From assembly GCF_003072505.1 (NCBI RefSeq), contig NZ_NTGB01000001.1, forward strand, positions 195,290-259,289: a stretch of 64,000 nt of DNA. Reading direction: 5' to 3'. The notes beneath the pieces were generated by a model. It was given only the letters and a program-made list of their open reading frames with translations, made no database searches and was not told the origin of the DNA. This document shows positions 1-7,722 of this stretch, piece after piece. Positions within the stretch are counted from its first letter, which is position 1. The number at the start of each line of letters is the position of its first letter. The stretch is from Polynucleobacter rarus. Lineage in GTDB: Bacteria > Pseudomonadota > Gammaproteobacteria > Burkholderiales > Burkholderiaceae. Made by a program: the position numbers and the translations under genes.

Positions 1-60
1 CGTAGGTGTCGAAAAAACCCTAAGTACAACATCAGACTAAACAAATAAAAGAAAATTAGA

Positions 61-76
61 TGTTCGAAATCAGACA
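61..76 (+). promoter_or_regulatory. weak candidate Crp/Fnr-type site
   Basis: The 16-mer TGTTCGAAATCAGACA keeps the left half and the terminal ACA of the motif found at 535, 1336, 2821 and 2859, but its right half is degenerate. It lies about 130 bp upstream of the small His/Ala-rich gene. It may be a poor site or a chance match. Confidence 0.25.
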
Positions 77-204
77 TAAGGAATATTCTTATAAAGAGTT
101 TTATAAGAGACAAAGAAAAATGATGATTTAACTTATATTGATTTACGAGTTATTTGTAACTCATTGGAATAGAATTTTTCTATTCCAACCTATTAGAGAA
201 ATAT

Positions 205-453
205 ATGGCTCTCGAACAAAAATCACCAGCATCAAGTTCTACAACATCACATCAAATGCATACGAAAGCTGCGGAGCATTGTGATGCTGCATCTAAGGCG
301 CATAAGGAAGCAGCTAAACAACATGAATCAGGCGACGCTAAACAAGCTGGCAACCATGCAGCAGTAGCTCACGCTCATACTTTACAAGCAAATGACCAAA
401 GTGAAATGGTTATTAAAAATATGGCTCATCCTGTAACTTCAAGTAAGAAATAG
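205..453 (+). CDS. small His/Ala-rich hypothetical protein (82 aa)
   Basis: This encodes a short, soluble, probably helical protein. The middle (about residues 18-62) is rich in Ala, His and Lys, with heptad-like repeats of the type AAEHCDAASKAHKEAAKQH. There is no signal peptide or membrane segment, and only one cysteine. The ATG follows a weak purine stretch. A hairpin with a T-tract (490-517) ends the gene, so it is probably monocistronic. Small His/Ala-rich proteins of this kind are common in betaproteobacteria, but I know of no assigned function. Its position next to two Crp/Fnr regulators and a BON/DUF3309 pair suggests a stress role; that is inference. Confidence 0.7.
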   Translation: MALEQKSPASSSTTSHQMHTKAAEHCDAASKAHKEAAKQHESGDAKQAGNHAAVAHAHTLQANDQSEMVIKNMAHPVTSSKK

Positions 454-489
454 ACTTGAAGCTAAGAAATTAGCAAGGAAATGCAAATG

Positions 490-517
490 AAAACTCACCA
501 CGGCGTGGAGGGTTTTT
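490..517 (+). terminator. Rho-independent terminator after the 82-aa gene
   Basis: An AAAACTC..CCAC stem with loop GGC pairs with GTGG..GGTTTT, with one mismatch and one wobble, and runs into five Ts. It sits 37 bp after the stop codon. Confidence 0.65.
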
Positions 518-530
518 CATGTATTCTCTT

Positions 531-554
531 TGTATGTTCTGTAACGAACATACA
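531..554 (+). promoter_or_regulatory. perfect inverted repeat, candidate Crp/Fnr operator
   Basis: TGTATGTTC and GAACATACA form a perfect 9-bp inverted repeat around a 6-bp centre (TGTAAC). The 16-bp core TGTTCTGTAACGAACA (535-550) matches the two sites upstream of the DUF3309 gene. It lies about 64 bp upstream of the TTG start of the first Crp/Fnr gene, which fits autoregulation. The size and symmetry are typical of the Crp/Fnr superfamily. Confidence 0.65.
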
Positions 555-617
555 GTGGTTGCTTCTGCAAATAAAATTTAAATATAAATATTCAATAACG
601 CATAGTTAGGTTTTCAA

Positions 618-1337
618 TTGGAAACAAAAGTTCTTAAAGACCGAAATTACCTCTTTCATTGCATTCCGAAAAAAGAGTGGAAAAGACTTCTTCCAAATAT
701 AGAACAAGTGAGCCTACCTTTAGGAAAGGTTCTATACGAACCTGGAATAAAAATGAATTATGTTTACTTTCCATCTACTGCAATTATTTCTCTTTTGTAT
801 GCTTTAGAAAATGGTTCTGCAGTTGAGATAGCGGTGGTTGGCAACGAAGGAATTGTTGGAATCTCCATTTTTATGGGTGGTGAGTCAACATCAAGTAGGG
901 CAGTAGTTCAAAGCGCCGGATTGGGTTACCGAGTTCCGTCTAGGCTCATATTAAATGAATTTAATAATGCGGGGCCGGTCATGCATTTACTGTTGCGTTA
1001 TACCCAAGCACTCATTACACAAATGTCCCAAACAGCAGTATGCAATCGGCATCATTCCTTAGATCAGCAGTTGTGTCGATGGTTACTTTTAAGCTTAGAC
1101 CGATTAACCAGTAATGAATTAATCATGACACAAGAGTTAATTGCAAACATGCTCGGAGTTAGGCGTGAGGGTGTGACCGAAGCTGCATTAAAGGTCCAAA
1201 AGGCAGGTTTTATAAAGTACTCGCGAGGACACATAACAATCCTAGACAGAAAAGGATTAGAAAATCGAACTTGCGAGTGTTATGCAGTTGTTAAGGCTGA
1301 GTATGATCGACTGTTGCCTAATAAGATGGCAGTTTAG
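618..1337 (+). CDS. Crp/Fnr family transcriptional regulator (239 aa)
   Basis: A DNA-binding regulator with an N-terminal cyclic-nucleotide-binding-type beta-roll (about residues 15-125), a dimer helix and a C-terminal Crp-type winged helix (helix-turn-helix about 170-200, containing NMLGVRREGVTEAA). The start is TTG at 618, preceded by TTAGG at a suitable distance; no ATG fits. The usual cAMP phosphate-binding cassette is not recognisable, so cAMP binding is doubtful. A C-x-C pair near the C-terminus (residues 219 and 221) and Cys142 have counterparts in the paralogue at 1460, hinting at redox or metal sensing. A palindrome 64 bp upstream suggests autoregulation. The family is secure; the signal is unknown. 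Confidence 0.9.
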   Translation: METKVLKDRNYLFHCIPKKEWKRLLPNIEQVSLPLGKVLYEPGIKMNYVYFPSTAIISLLYALENGSAVEIAVVGNEGIVGISIFMGGESTSSRAVVQSAGLGYRVPSRLILNEFNNAGPVMHLLLRYTQALITQMSQTAVCNRHHSLDQQLCRWLLLSLDRLTSNELIMTQELIANMLGVRREGVTEAALKVQKAGFIKYSRGHITILDRKGLENRTCECYAVVKAEYDRLLPNKMAV

Positions 1338-1351
1338 TTGGTTAGCGAACA
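1336..1351 (+). promoter_or_regulatory. candidate Crp/Fnr operator upstream of the second regulator
   Basis: AGTTGGTTAGCGAACA overlaps the stop of the first regulator and lies about 110 bp upstream of the second. It matches the site at 2859 at 13 of 16 positions; the right half TAGCGAACA is identical. Confidence 0.45.
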
Positions 1352-1459
1352 GATGCAATAGATCTAAGAATTCATACTTCAAAGTGGATTGATTAATGAG
1401 TAATCATTTGAAAAAAGTCCCAAGAGAAGTTAGGTATTCAAATCAAAGGTACGTTAATA

Positions 1460-2146
1460 ATGAGTAAAAATATTTTCATTAATTCATTGTCAAAAAAGAC
1501 ACAAGAAGCTGTCTTTTTAAATGCTCAAAGCATTGAATTAAATTTATCGCAAAATATATGTTTAGCAGATCAACCCATTCAGTATATTTACTTTCCAATC
1601 GATGGATTTATATCTATTACTCAAAACATTGAGGAGCAATCTTTAATTGAAATTGGAATGATCGGTAGAGAAGGAATGCTAGGTGCTGAGCTTATTCTTG
1701 GAATAAATATACATCCTTTCAATGGATTAGTTCAAGGTGCTGGTAATGCATTACGAATTTACGCAGAGGATTTCTTGAATGCAATTGAAAAAAATATGGA
1801 ATTAAAAATGGCCGTAAAAAAATATCTTGTGATACGAATACAACAACTAGGCTTATCAGTGGGTTGCGAACATTTTCATACAATATCTGCTCGCCTAGCT
1901 AAATGGCTTTTAATGAGCGAGGATAGAGCTCAATCACCGACCTTTCAAATGACCCATGAATTCATTTCGTTAATGTTAGGTGTTAGGCGGGTCGGCATTA
2001 CAACCACCGCAGCTGATTTTAAAAGAAGAGGAATCATAGATTACCACCGAGGAGAAATGAAAGTTTTAGACCGCACCGCATTAAAAGCTGAAGCTTGTAG
2101 TTGTTATCTAGAAAATATAAAAATTTACACTAATTTAATTAATTAA
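1460..2146 (+). CDS. Crp/Fnr family transcriptional regulator, second paralogue (228 aa)
   Basis: It has the same architecture as the regulator just upstream: beta-roll sensor domain (about 15-125) and a C-terminal winged helix with the recognition region LMLGVRRVGITTTAADF (about 170-188). LMLGVRR closely matches NMLGVRR of the paralogue, so both may read the same DNA motif. Cysteines at 136, 213 and 215 occupy positions equivalent to those of the first protein. The ATG at 1460 follows a weak ribosome site, and the 122-bp gap before it contains a motif copy. This looks like a tandem duplication followed by divergence. Effector and targets are not known. Confidence 0.9.
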   Translation: MSKNIFINSLSKKTQEAVFLNAQSIELNLSQNICLADQPIQYIYFPIDGFISITQNIEEQSLIEIGMIGREGMLGAELILGINIHPFNGLVQGAGNALRIYAEDFLNAIEKNMELKMAVKKYLVIRIQQLGLSVGCEHFHTISARLAKWLLMSEDRAQSPTFQMTHEFISLMLGVRRVGITTTAADFKRRGIIDYHRGEMKVLDRTALKAEACSCYLENIKIYTNLIN

Positions 2147-2151
2147 CAAAT

Positions 2152-2682
2152 CTATTTAAATACTTTGAATTTCATTTGAAATGAAAGGGATCCAGCTACA
2201 TGATTTGGTATGGTAGGAATAATTAATAGATTTAATCCAAGCCAATTATTTTCGAGCGTTAAAGCTGGAAGTATTGCAGGAAATCAACCGCCATTATTAT
2301 TTGAGCTGTAACCATTAAATGCACCAGCAACGAATCCAAGTTTAACTGGTCCTAAAAGAAATGGCTGCCAATATACACCAAAGTAATTTGAGGAGCCATA
2401 GTTACTGTTTCTAAAAGTCCCAGCAGTAACTGAGCCTTTATTTGAAAATTGGTACTCTATGCCAAGACCGTAATTCAGCGCATTAAAATTTTTAGTCTGA
2501 TCAAAATGGTATGTAATCAGACCAGGATTTATCCAAATATCGCTTTTATTTATTGAGGCTAAAGTATTTCGTAAATCTAATTCTTCTCCGGAACAAGAAT
2601 TACATTGCAGGATAGAAAAAAAAGTACAAAGAGAGAGGATTAGGGTTTTTAAAATAAGATGGATAAAAAAATGATAATGAAA
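2152..2682 (-). pseudogene. decayed outer-membrane beta-barrel protein gene
   Basis: The minus strand reads as one frame from 2682 to a TAG at 2152-2154, interrupted only by a TGA at 2284-2286. The product has a signal-peptide-like hydrophobic start, then alternating aromatic/Gly stretches typical of an outer-membrane barrel (LNYGLGIEYQF, GVYWQPFLLGPVKLGFVAGA) and ends in FQMKFKVFK. The TGA would be TGG (Trp) with a single base change, and sequence after it still looks like barrel strands. The 5' end also has no ATG, GTG or TTG before the signal peptide. Two lesions argue for a pseudogene rather than a sequencing error. The barrel resembles small lipid-modifying or periplasmic-facing barrels, but I cannot name a family. 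Confidence 0.7.
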
Positions 2683-2820
2683 TTAAATTTAAAGGGCAAT
2701 AAAAAAATAACTAAATGAATGACAGACACAATGGTTCTTTTAAGTTACCAAGCAAAGATTGAATAATTAAAAATTTTTATTACTTCTGCTTCAATCTTAA
2801 TCATTTCACTCTAAAAAGTT

Positions 2821-2836
2821 TGTTCGATACCGTACA
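2821..2836 (+). promoter_or_regulatory. candidate Crp/Fnr operator, distal
   Basis: TGTTCGATACCGTACA is a near-palindrome of the same class as the perfect inverted repeat at 531-554. Its centre is 38 bp upstream of the centre of the next copy. Confidence 0.55.
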
Positions 2837-2858
2837 AATAAACTCTCTCCATACCGTA

Positions 2859-2874
2859 TGTTTGATAGCGAACA
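2859..2874 (+). promoter_or_regulatory. candidate Crp/Fnr operator, proximal to DUF3309/BON
   Basis: TGTTTGATAGCGAACA is centred about 67 bp upstream of the DUF3309 start codon. With the copy at 2821 it forms a direct tandem of two sites, a normal arrangement for an activated promoter. Confidence 0.6.
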
Positions 2875-2933
2875 GTCAAAGGACATGGTTTAAAGTAAAT
2901 TGAAATTTACTCAACAAATAAAAGGAACTTGAA

Positions 2934-3095
2934 ATGTTAGGATCAATAATTTTAGTAATTTTAATTTTGATGGTAATAGGAGCCATTCCCACTTGGTCTC
3001 ATAGTAAAAATTGGGGGTATTTACCTAGTAGTGGCTTCGGTCTTCTTTTAATAATCCTGATCATCCTACTTGCCCTTGGCAGAATTTCAATTTAA
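2934..3095 (+). CDS. DUF3309 family small membrane protein (53 aa)
   Basis: A short gene read directly from the sequence, with ATG at 2934 and TAA at 3093-3095. The protein has a hydrophobic N-terminal helix (MLGSIILVILILMVIGA), the central motif PTWSHSKNWGY and a second hydrophobic helix ending ALGRISI. This pattern (helix, P-x-W-x-H-S-x-x-W-G-Y, Gly-rich turn, helix) is characteristic of DUF3309, a family of unknown function. A clear AAAGGA ribosome site lies 8 bp upstream. The BON lipoprotein starts 16 bp downstream, so the two probably form an operon controlled by the two palindromes upstream. Confidence 0.85.
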   Translation: MLGSIILVILILMVIGAIPTWSHSKNWGYLPSSGFGLLLIILIILLALGRISI

Positions 3096-3111
3096 AAAGG
3101 AAGGAAATTTT

Positions 3112-3531
3112 ATGGAACTTGAACATAGTTTTAAAGCAGTATTTGCCTCAATGATGATTGTCTCCGGTCTTGTGGCCTGTGATAAGTCTGGTCCTGCGGA
3201 GACAGCTGGGAAAAAAATCGATGAGGTGACAGAAAATGTATCCTCAGCCATTTCTAACTCTGTAGAAAAGGCAGATCAGAGTGTAATGAGAAAAGCTGAT
3301 TCCGCTAGCCAGGAAATGGACGATAGCGCAATTACCGCAAAAGTAAAGATGGCACTCTTAAATGATTCAGCAATTAAATCTTTGAAAATTACAGTCGAGA
3401 CAGAAATGGGAGTAGTAACTCTTTCTGGCTCTGCAGAAAATCAAGATAAGATTGATCGGGCTGTAATGTTAACAAAAGCGGTACCAGGTGTTCAAATTGT
3501 AAGAAATAAATTGGTTACATCTATAAAATAA
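3112..3531 (+). CDS. BON-domain lipoprotein, OsmY-like (139 aa)
   Basis: A predicted lipoprotein: the signal peptide ends in a lipobox-like GLVAC with the lipidated Cys at residue 23. Residues 25-70 are a Lys/Glu/Ala-rich amphipathic linker, and residues 70-138 form one BON domain (SAITAKVKMALL, VVTLSGSAEN, VPGVQIVRNKL). BON domains are thought to bind phospholipid membranes and occur in osmotic-stress proteins such as OsmY. The start at 3112 is chosen because a strong AAGGAAGGAAA ribosome site precedes it and it gives a proper signal peptide; an upstream in-frame TTG at 3070 lies inside the DUF3309 gene. A terminator follows at 3575. Confidence 0.88.
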   Translation: MELEHSFKAVFASMMIVSGLVACDKSGPAETAGKKIDEVTENVSSAISNSVEKADQSVMRKADSASQEMDDSAITAKVKMALLNDSAIKSLKITVETEMGVVTLSGSAENQDKIDRAVMLTKAVPGVQIVRNKLVTSIK

Positions 3532-3574
3532 AGTTATTACTTCATCCATAACGAATCCTTATGTATTTGAAATA

Positions 3575-3616
3575 AAAACTATCTATGTGCTTAAGGACAG
3601 GGATAGTTTTTTTATT
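3575..3616 (+). terminator. Rho-independent terminator after the BON gene
   Basis: AAAACTATC (3575-3583) pairs with GATAGTTTT (3602-3610) across an 18-base loop and continues into a T-rich tract. Confidence 0.7.
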
Positions 3617-3692
3617 TTTTTCGACATAGCATCATATCCTCTAAAGTTACAATTAAAAAGATGTACTATTGAATAAAAAATAGGGGGCAAAT

Positions 3693-4685
3693 ATGCAAGG
3701 TTTTTTCTTTAATTCAAAACTAGGTTTAGTCAGTTTCATTTTAGGTCTACTTTTCTCGCTTCATGTAACAGCGCAAGAAAAATTTCCAACAAAACCAATT
3801 TCTTTTATTGTTCCCCTTGAAGCAGGTGCGGATGGTGACGTTTTAGCTCGTGCAGCAATGGATCGAGTGTCACGTATTCTTGGTCAACCAATTACCATCT
3901 TAAATAGGCCGGGAGCGGGGAGTGCAATTGGTTATCGAGAAATTCACCTATCTAAGCCCGATGGCTATACACTTGGGATTGCATCTGCAACAATCATTAC
4001 GAACAAACTTCAAGGTGTCTCGAATCTTGACTACAACAACTTTACGCAATTTGGAGCGGTGGCAACTTTTTTCCCGATTTTAATAGGGTCTAATAAAAGT
4101 ACTTTGAAATTCAATACGGCTCAAGAAGTGATCACCTATAGTAAAGCGAATCCCGGTAAAGTTAATTTAGCTACTGCAGGTGTTGGGCAAAGTTGGTGGG
4201 TAGGTGCTCAAACATTTTTAAGCGGCGCAAATCTGAATATGGCGAGTATTCCCGTTACAGGAGCTGGCGCCAATGTAGCCTTGCTAGTTGCTGGCGGTCA
4301 TGCCGAAGTGGGAGTTGCCGGGCTTGCCTCTGCAAGGGCGCTGTTAGAAGGCGGACAAATTCGATTTTTAGCCTCTCTTGCTGAAAATAGATCGCCGCCA
4401 CCTTATGATAAATTTCCGACAATTAAAGAACTTGGATATCCCGTAGTTTGGGAATCTACCAATGTTGTGATTGGTCCACCCAATATCCCTAAAGAAATCG
4501 TTGCTAAAATAACTGGAGCAATTGAGCAAGTTGTTAAGGATCCAGAGTTTATTAAGTTTGCTCTAGAACGAGATGCAAAGCCCGAATATATTGCGCCAGA
4601 GAAAATGACAACGATGATGGATCAGCGCCGCGATGTCGTTAAAGAAATTATGGCTAAAGCAGGTCTTCTTAAAGAAGCAAATTGA
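3693..4685 (+). CDS. Bug/TctC family periplasmic receptor (330 aa)
   Basis: A substrate-binding protein of the tripartite tricarboxylate transporter type. A signal peptide (about residues 1-27, ending TAQ) is followed by the family start FPTKPISFIVP and by later landmarks such as LGQPITILNRPGAGS, KPDGYTLGIA, NPGKVNLATAGVG and IPVTGAGANVALL. The usual F-x-P-G-G-x-x-D loop near residue 40 is replaced by LEAGADGDVLAR, so the ligand contact there is atypical. No membrane subunits are nearby. It converges with the class II aldolase gene on the other strand. Ligand unknown; small carboxylates are typical. Confidence 0.9.
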   Translation: MQGFFFNSKLGLVSFILGLLFSLHVTAQEKFPTKPISFIVPLEAGADGDVLARAAMDRVSRILGQPITILNRPGAGSAIGYREIHLSKPDGYTLGIASATIITNKLQGVSNLDYNNFTQFGAVATFFPILIGSNKSTLKFNTAQEVITYSKANPGKVNLATAGVGQSWWVGAQTFLSGANLNMASIPVTGAGANVALLVAGGHAEVGVAGLASARALLEGGQIRFLASLAENRSPPPYDKFPTIKELGYPVVWESTNVVIGPPNIPKEIVAKITGAIEQVVKDPEFIKFALERDAKPEYIAPEKMTTMMDQRRDVVKEIMAKAGLLKEAN

Positions 4686-4708
4686 ATCAGGCCTTCATGC
4701 AGCGAGAA

Positions 4709-5473
4709 TTATTCCTTATAAGAAGGATCCATTTTATCGAGCATACGGATTAATGCACGCCATTCACCTTTCTTTTCTTGATAACCTGGCCGTGCAAAAC
4801 TATCAGCGACCTTTTGCGCAACTTCCGCAGATGGGGTAATAACAGGAGTACCCCCTGCTAAAGCAGCGATTTGTATCTGACAAGCGCGTTCTAAATAATA
4901 CATAAAATCAAAGGCTTCACGCACAGTTTTACCGCAGGTTAATAAGCCATGATTATGTAAAATCAATGTCATCTTATCGCCGATATCAGCCACAAGTCGC
5001 TCACGTTCCTCTAGGTTCAAAGCAACACCTTCATAAGCGTGATATCCAACATTACCAGTGAGCCTCATCGCATGTTGCGACAATGGTAAGAGTCCATGTT
5101 GCTGAGCAGAGACAGCCACCCCAGATGCAGTATGGGTGTGCATCACACAGACCACATCATGTCGCGCCCCATGGATTGCACTGTGAATGACAAAGCCAGC
5201 TTCATTGAAGCCTAAACCAGTAGGATCATCAACAATTTTTCCATCTAGGGTAATTTTTACCAAGTTTGAAGCATTTACTTCATCCCACATCAGACCAAAA
5301 GCATTCAATAAAAAATGATTCTCATCACCGGGGACTCTCGCAGAAATATGCGTGTAGATTAAGTCAGTCATTCGGAAATGAGCGGCAAATCGATAGCATG
5401 CTGAAAGCTGAACTCTGACATCCCACTCTTCAGGACTGACTCGTTCCTTGACTGATTGATTGTTAAAAGTCAT
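4709..5473 (-). CDS. class II aldolase/adducin family protein (254 aa)
   Basis: A zinc-dependent aldolase or decarboxylase-like enzyme of the AraD/FucA fold spanning almost the whole protein. The zinc-binding His motifs are visible as CVMHTHTAS (about residues 110-118) and LHNHGLLTCG (about 172-181), with YTHIS near residue 41. These enzymes cleave or epimerise phosphorylated sugars or act on hydroxy acids; paralogues in catabolic clusters often have no known substrate. ATG at 5473 has a GGAG ribosome site; the GTG directly before it is an alternative start. It converges with the Bug gene at 3693. Confidence 0.88.
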   Translation of the reverse strand: MTFNNQSVKERVSPEEWDVRVQLSACYRFAAHFRMTDLIYTHISARVPGDENHFLLNAFGLMWDEVNASNLVKITLDGKIVDDPTGLGFNEAGFVIHSAIHGARHDVVCVMHTHTASGVAVSAQQHGLLPLSQHAMRLTGNVGYHAYEGVALNLEERERLVADIGDKMTLILHNHGLLTCGKTVREAFDFMYYLERACQIQIAALAGGTPVITPSAEVAQKVADSFARPGYQEKKGEWRALIRMLDKMDPSYKE

Positions 5474-5631
5474 CACATCTCCAGGTAGTTTTTTTTATTA
5501 ATAATTATCATACACGAAGGAGGTTTTATTAATCCTCTTTTATGCATAAAGAAAAGATAGGATTGAAATAATAAACCCGCGAGTGAGACCATAAGGGAAG
5601 AGCGTGTCTCAAGGAACAAATTGAAATCTTT

Positions 5632-6795
5632 TTAAATTACATTTTGATCTAGTAACTGTTGATACGTTTCAGGGTCAATATTTAAAAAATCTTTAAGAAT
5701 AACTTCGTTATCCTCACCGATTTGGGGAGCTCGGAAAGCCGTATTCTTATTTGAGCGCTCATATTTCGGGAAAAATCCTGGAACTGGAAATTCACCTAAG
5801 CTAGGGTGAGTTGCTTGGACTACGTCACCACGCGACTTGAAATAGGGCTCAGAGGCAAGGGTTTCGCCATTTTGCACAATTGACACGGGTATATCTGAAT
5901 CACTTAACTGACTAAAAATTTCATGCATTGTTTTAGACCTAGACCAATCTATTAAATCATTTTCGAAATTCTTTTCATGAGTTGAAATAAATTGCTTTTT
6001 TAAGGCTGAACAGTTTTGAGTGTCTAATTTAATTTGAAACCAATGATTATCCCTTGATTGAAGTGTTGGATAAGTAATAGTGTTTTCTGGGAGGCCCCAA
6101 CCATATGGATTATTCGTACCTTGACGCATAGCCGGTGCATTAGGGGAATGAAACTGAAAAGCAAGCATTTCCAATAGAGGCTCATATAGGGCGAGATCAA
6201 TAGAGATATTTTTTCTATCTTCATCAAGAAGAAGCATATTAATCATAAAACTTCCATATAAGCCAGAACTTGCATCCGCTAAAGAAAAGCCGTTATATAA
6301 CGGTGGTTCGTCAGGGTGACCAGTCAAAGGAACAATCCCGCTGAAGCCTTCAGCAATTTTCCCAAAACCAGGCTTGGTTGCGTAACTCCCATCCTTTCCA
6401 TAACCAGAAATACTCAAAATAATGAGCTTTGGTACAAGAGTGTGTAATGTTGAGTTACCTATTCCTAGTTTATCTAAAACACCAGGACGATAATTCTCAA
6501 TGAGTACATCTGCTTTTAGTATCAACTTTTTAAATACTTCGATGCCTAAAGGATTTTTTAAATTTAGGCTGATACATTTCTTATTTCGAGATGCGACACC
6601 CCACCATATCGGGACCCCATTTATTTTGGGTCCTGATTGACGAAGGCCATCACCTTGAACTGGCTGTTCTATTTTAATCACGGTAGCACCCATTTCAGCC
6701 AATAAACTGCCTGCAAATGGACCTGCAATGATCGTACCTAATTCGATGACGGTAACGCCTTGAAGCGGTAATTGATGACTTTTTTCCGTGGACAT
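5632..6795 (-). CDS. class III CoA-transferase, CaiB/BaiF family (387 aa)
   Basis: Transfers CoA between acyl-CoA and a free carboxylate. The N-terminal family pattern LQGVTVIELGTIIAGPFAG and ASRNKKCISLNL are present, as is NYRPGVLDKLGIG near residue 105. The expected catalytic Asp is residue 174 in FSLADASSGLYG. Length is normal. It is last in a tight three-gene set with the CitE-like lyase (10-bp gap) and a second CoA-transferase, so it probably activates a dicarboxylic or hydroxy acid for C-C cleavage. The substrate pair is unknown; succinyl-CoA is a common donor. Confidence 0.88.
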   Translation of the reverse strand: MSTEKSHQLPLQGVTVIELGTIIAGPFAGSLLAEMGATVIKIEQPVQGDGLRQSGPKINGVPIWWGVASRNKKCISLNLKNPLGIEVFKKLILKADVLIENYRPGVLDKLGIGNSTLHTLVPKLIILSISGYGKDGSYATKPGFGKIAEGFSGIVPLTGHPDEPPLYNGFSLADASSGLYGSFMINMLLLDEDRKNISIDLALYEPLLEMLAFQFHSPNAPAMRQGTNNPYGWGLPENTITYPTLQSRDNHWFQIKLDTQNCSALKKQFISTHEKNFENDLIDWSRSKTMHEIFSQLSDSDIPVSIVQNGETLASEPYFKSRGDVVQATHPSLGEFPVPGFFPKYERSNKNTAFRAPQIGEDNEVILKDFLNIDPETYQQLLDQNVI

Positions 6796-6805
6796 TATGT
6801 CAATA

Positions 6806-7705
6806 TTAACTTTGTATTGTTTGTAAAATCTCTAACGATCTTTGATACATTGCCTGATCAATCATAGAACCTTGAAATGTGGTGGCTCCTAAGCCCTTTT
6901 GATTAGCTTCTAAAAATGTTTGAACAAGCGCTTTGTGATAATTAATTTCTTCACCAGATAAGCTAAATACTTGATTGGCAATTTCTACGTGGCTAGGGTG
7001 AATCAGTGCAACACCAGTAAAACCAATGTTCTTAGCCCTTTGAATAAGTATTTTTACATAATCTAAATCTTTTATATTCATACCGATTACACCAGCAATC
7101 GGATAAGGGGCATTGGCAGCCTTACTTTCTAGGACTACCTTACTTTGTAAATAGAGTTGCTCTAAGCCTTCAGGCGTTGCTTCATAGCCAATCGCTTTTG
7201 CTACATCACCACCTGTAGGGCCACTGACAGCAGTCATTAAACTTTTTACACGGGGACTGGCATTTGCAATTTCAAAACCTTTAAAAATTCCTAAAGCAGT
7301 TTCTGGAAGGGCAATGATATCAATAGAGTGAGAGGGTAAATGTGCATTTATTTCTAACTCCAAAAGAAGTTTATCAAGTAGGAGTGTATCCTCGGCTGAC
7401 TCGATTTTAGGGACCATAATGCCACTGAGGTATTCACAGACAATAAAGTTTAGGTCTTCAATTCCACCTTCTTGCAGTGAGTTAATTCTTACAAAGCAAA
7501 TGATGTTGTCATCATACAAAATTTTCATTAACTTTTTTACTTGAAGACGTGCTTGCTCAAGCTCTTGCCGTGGAACTGCATCTTCTAAGTCAAGAATTAC
7601 TGCCTGTGGTTTAAAACGTATCGCTTTCAATACAAAATCTTCACGATTAGCAGGAACGAACAAAAGAGATTTAATTGGCCATGGGTTCAATGTATTTTGA
7701 TTCAT
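6806..7705 (-). CDS. HpcH/HpaI family CoA-ester lyase, CitE-like (299 aa)
   Basis: A TIM-barrel lyase of the CitE/malyl-CoA lyase group that cleaves hydroxyacyl-CoA esters such as malyl-, methylmalyl- or citramalyl-CoA. The sequence shows KSLLFVPANREDFV near the N-terminus, VILDLEDAVP (about residues 35-44), the VRINS strand with its Arg, and MVPKIES with the Mg-binding Glu. It lies between two CoA-transferases on the same strand with gaps of 10 and 17 bp. The combination points to a CoA-activated C4-C6 hydroxy-acid cleavage route. No hydratase is encoded beside it. Confidence 0.85.
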   Translation of the reverse strand: MNQNTLNPWPIKSLLFVPANREDFVLKAIRFKPQAVILDLEDAVPRQELEQARLQVKKLMKILYDDNIICFVRINSLQEGGIEDLNFIVCEYLSGIMVPKIESAEDTLLLDKLLLELEINAHLPSHSIDIIALPETALGIFKGFEIANASPRVKSLMTAVSGPTGGDVAKAIGYEATPEGLEQLYLQSKVVLESKAANAPYPIAGVIGMNIKDLDYVKILIQRAKNIGFTGVALIHPSHVEIANQVFSLSGEEINYHKALVQTFLEANQKGLGATTFQGSMIDQAMYQRSLEILQTIQS

Positions 7706-7722
7706 AAATTAAAACTTATTAG

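Noticed and set aside
2284..2286. TGA in the barrel gene read as selenocysteine
   Set aside because: No SECIS-like hairpin follows, the family-like context calls for Trp, and the gene also lacks a start codon, so decay is simpler.
3070..3111. Upstream TTG start for the BON protein
   Set aside because: It lies inside the DUF3309 gene and gives no proper signal peptide; the ATG at 3112 has a strong ribosome site.
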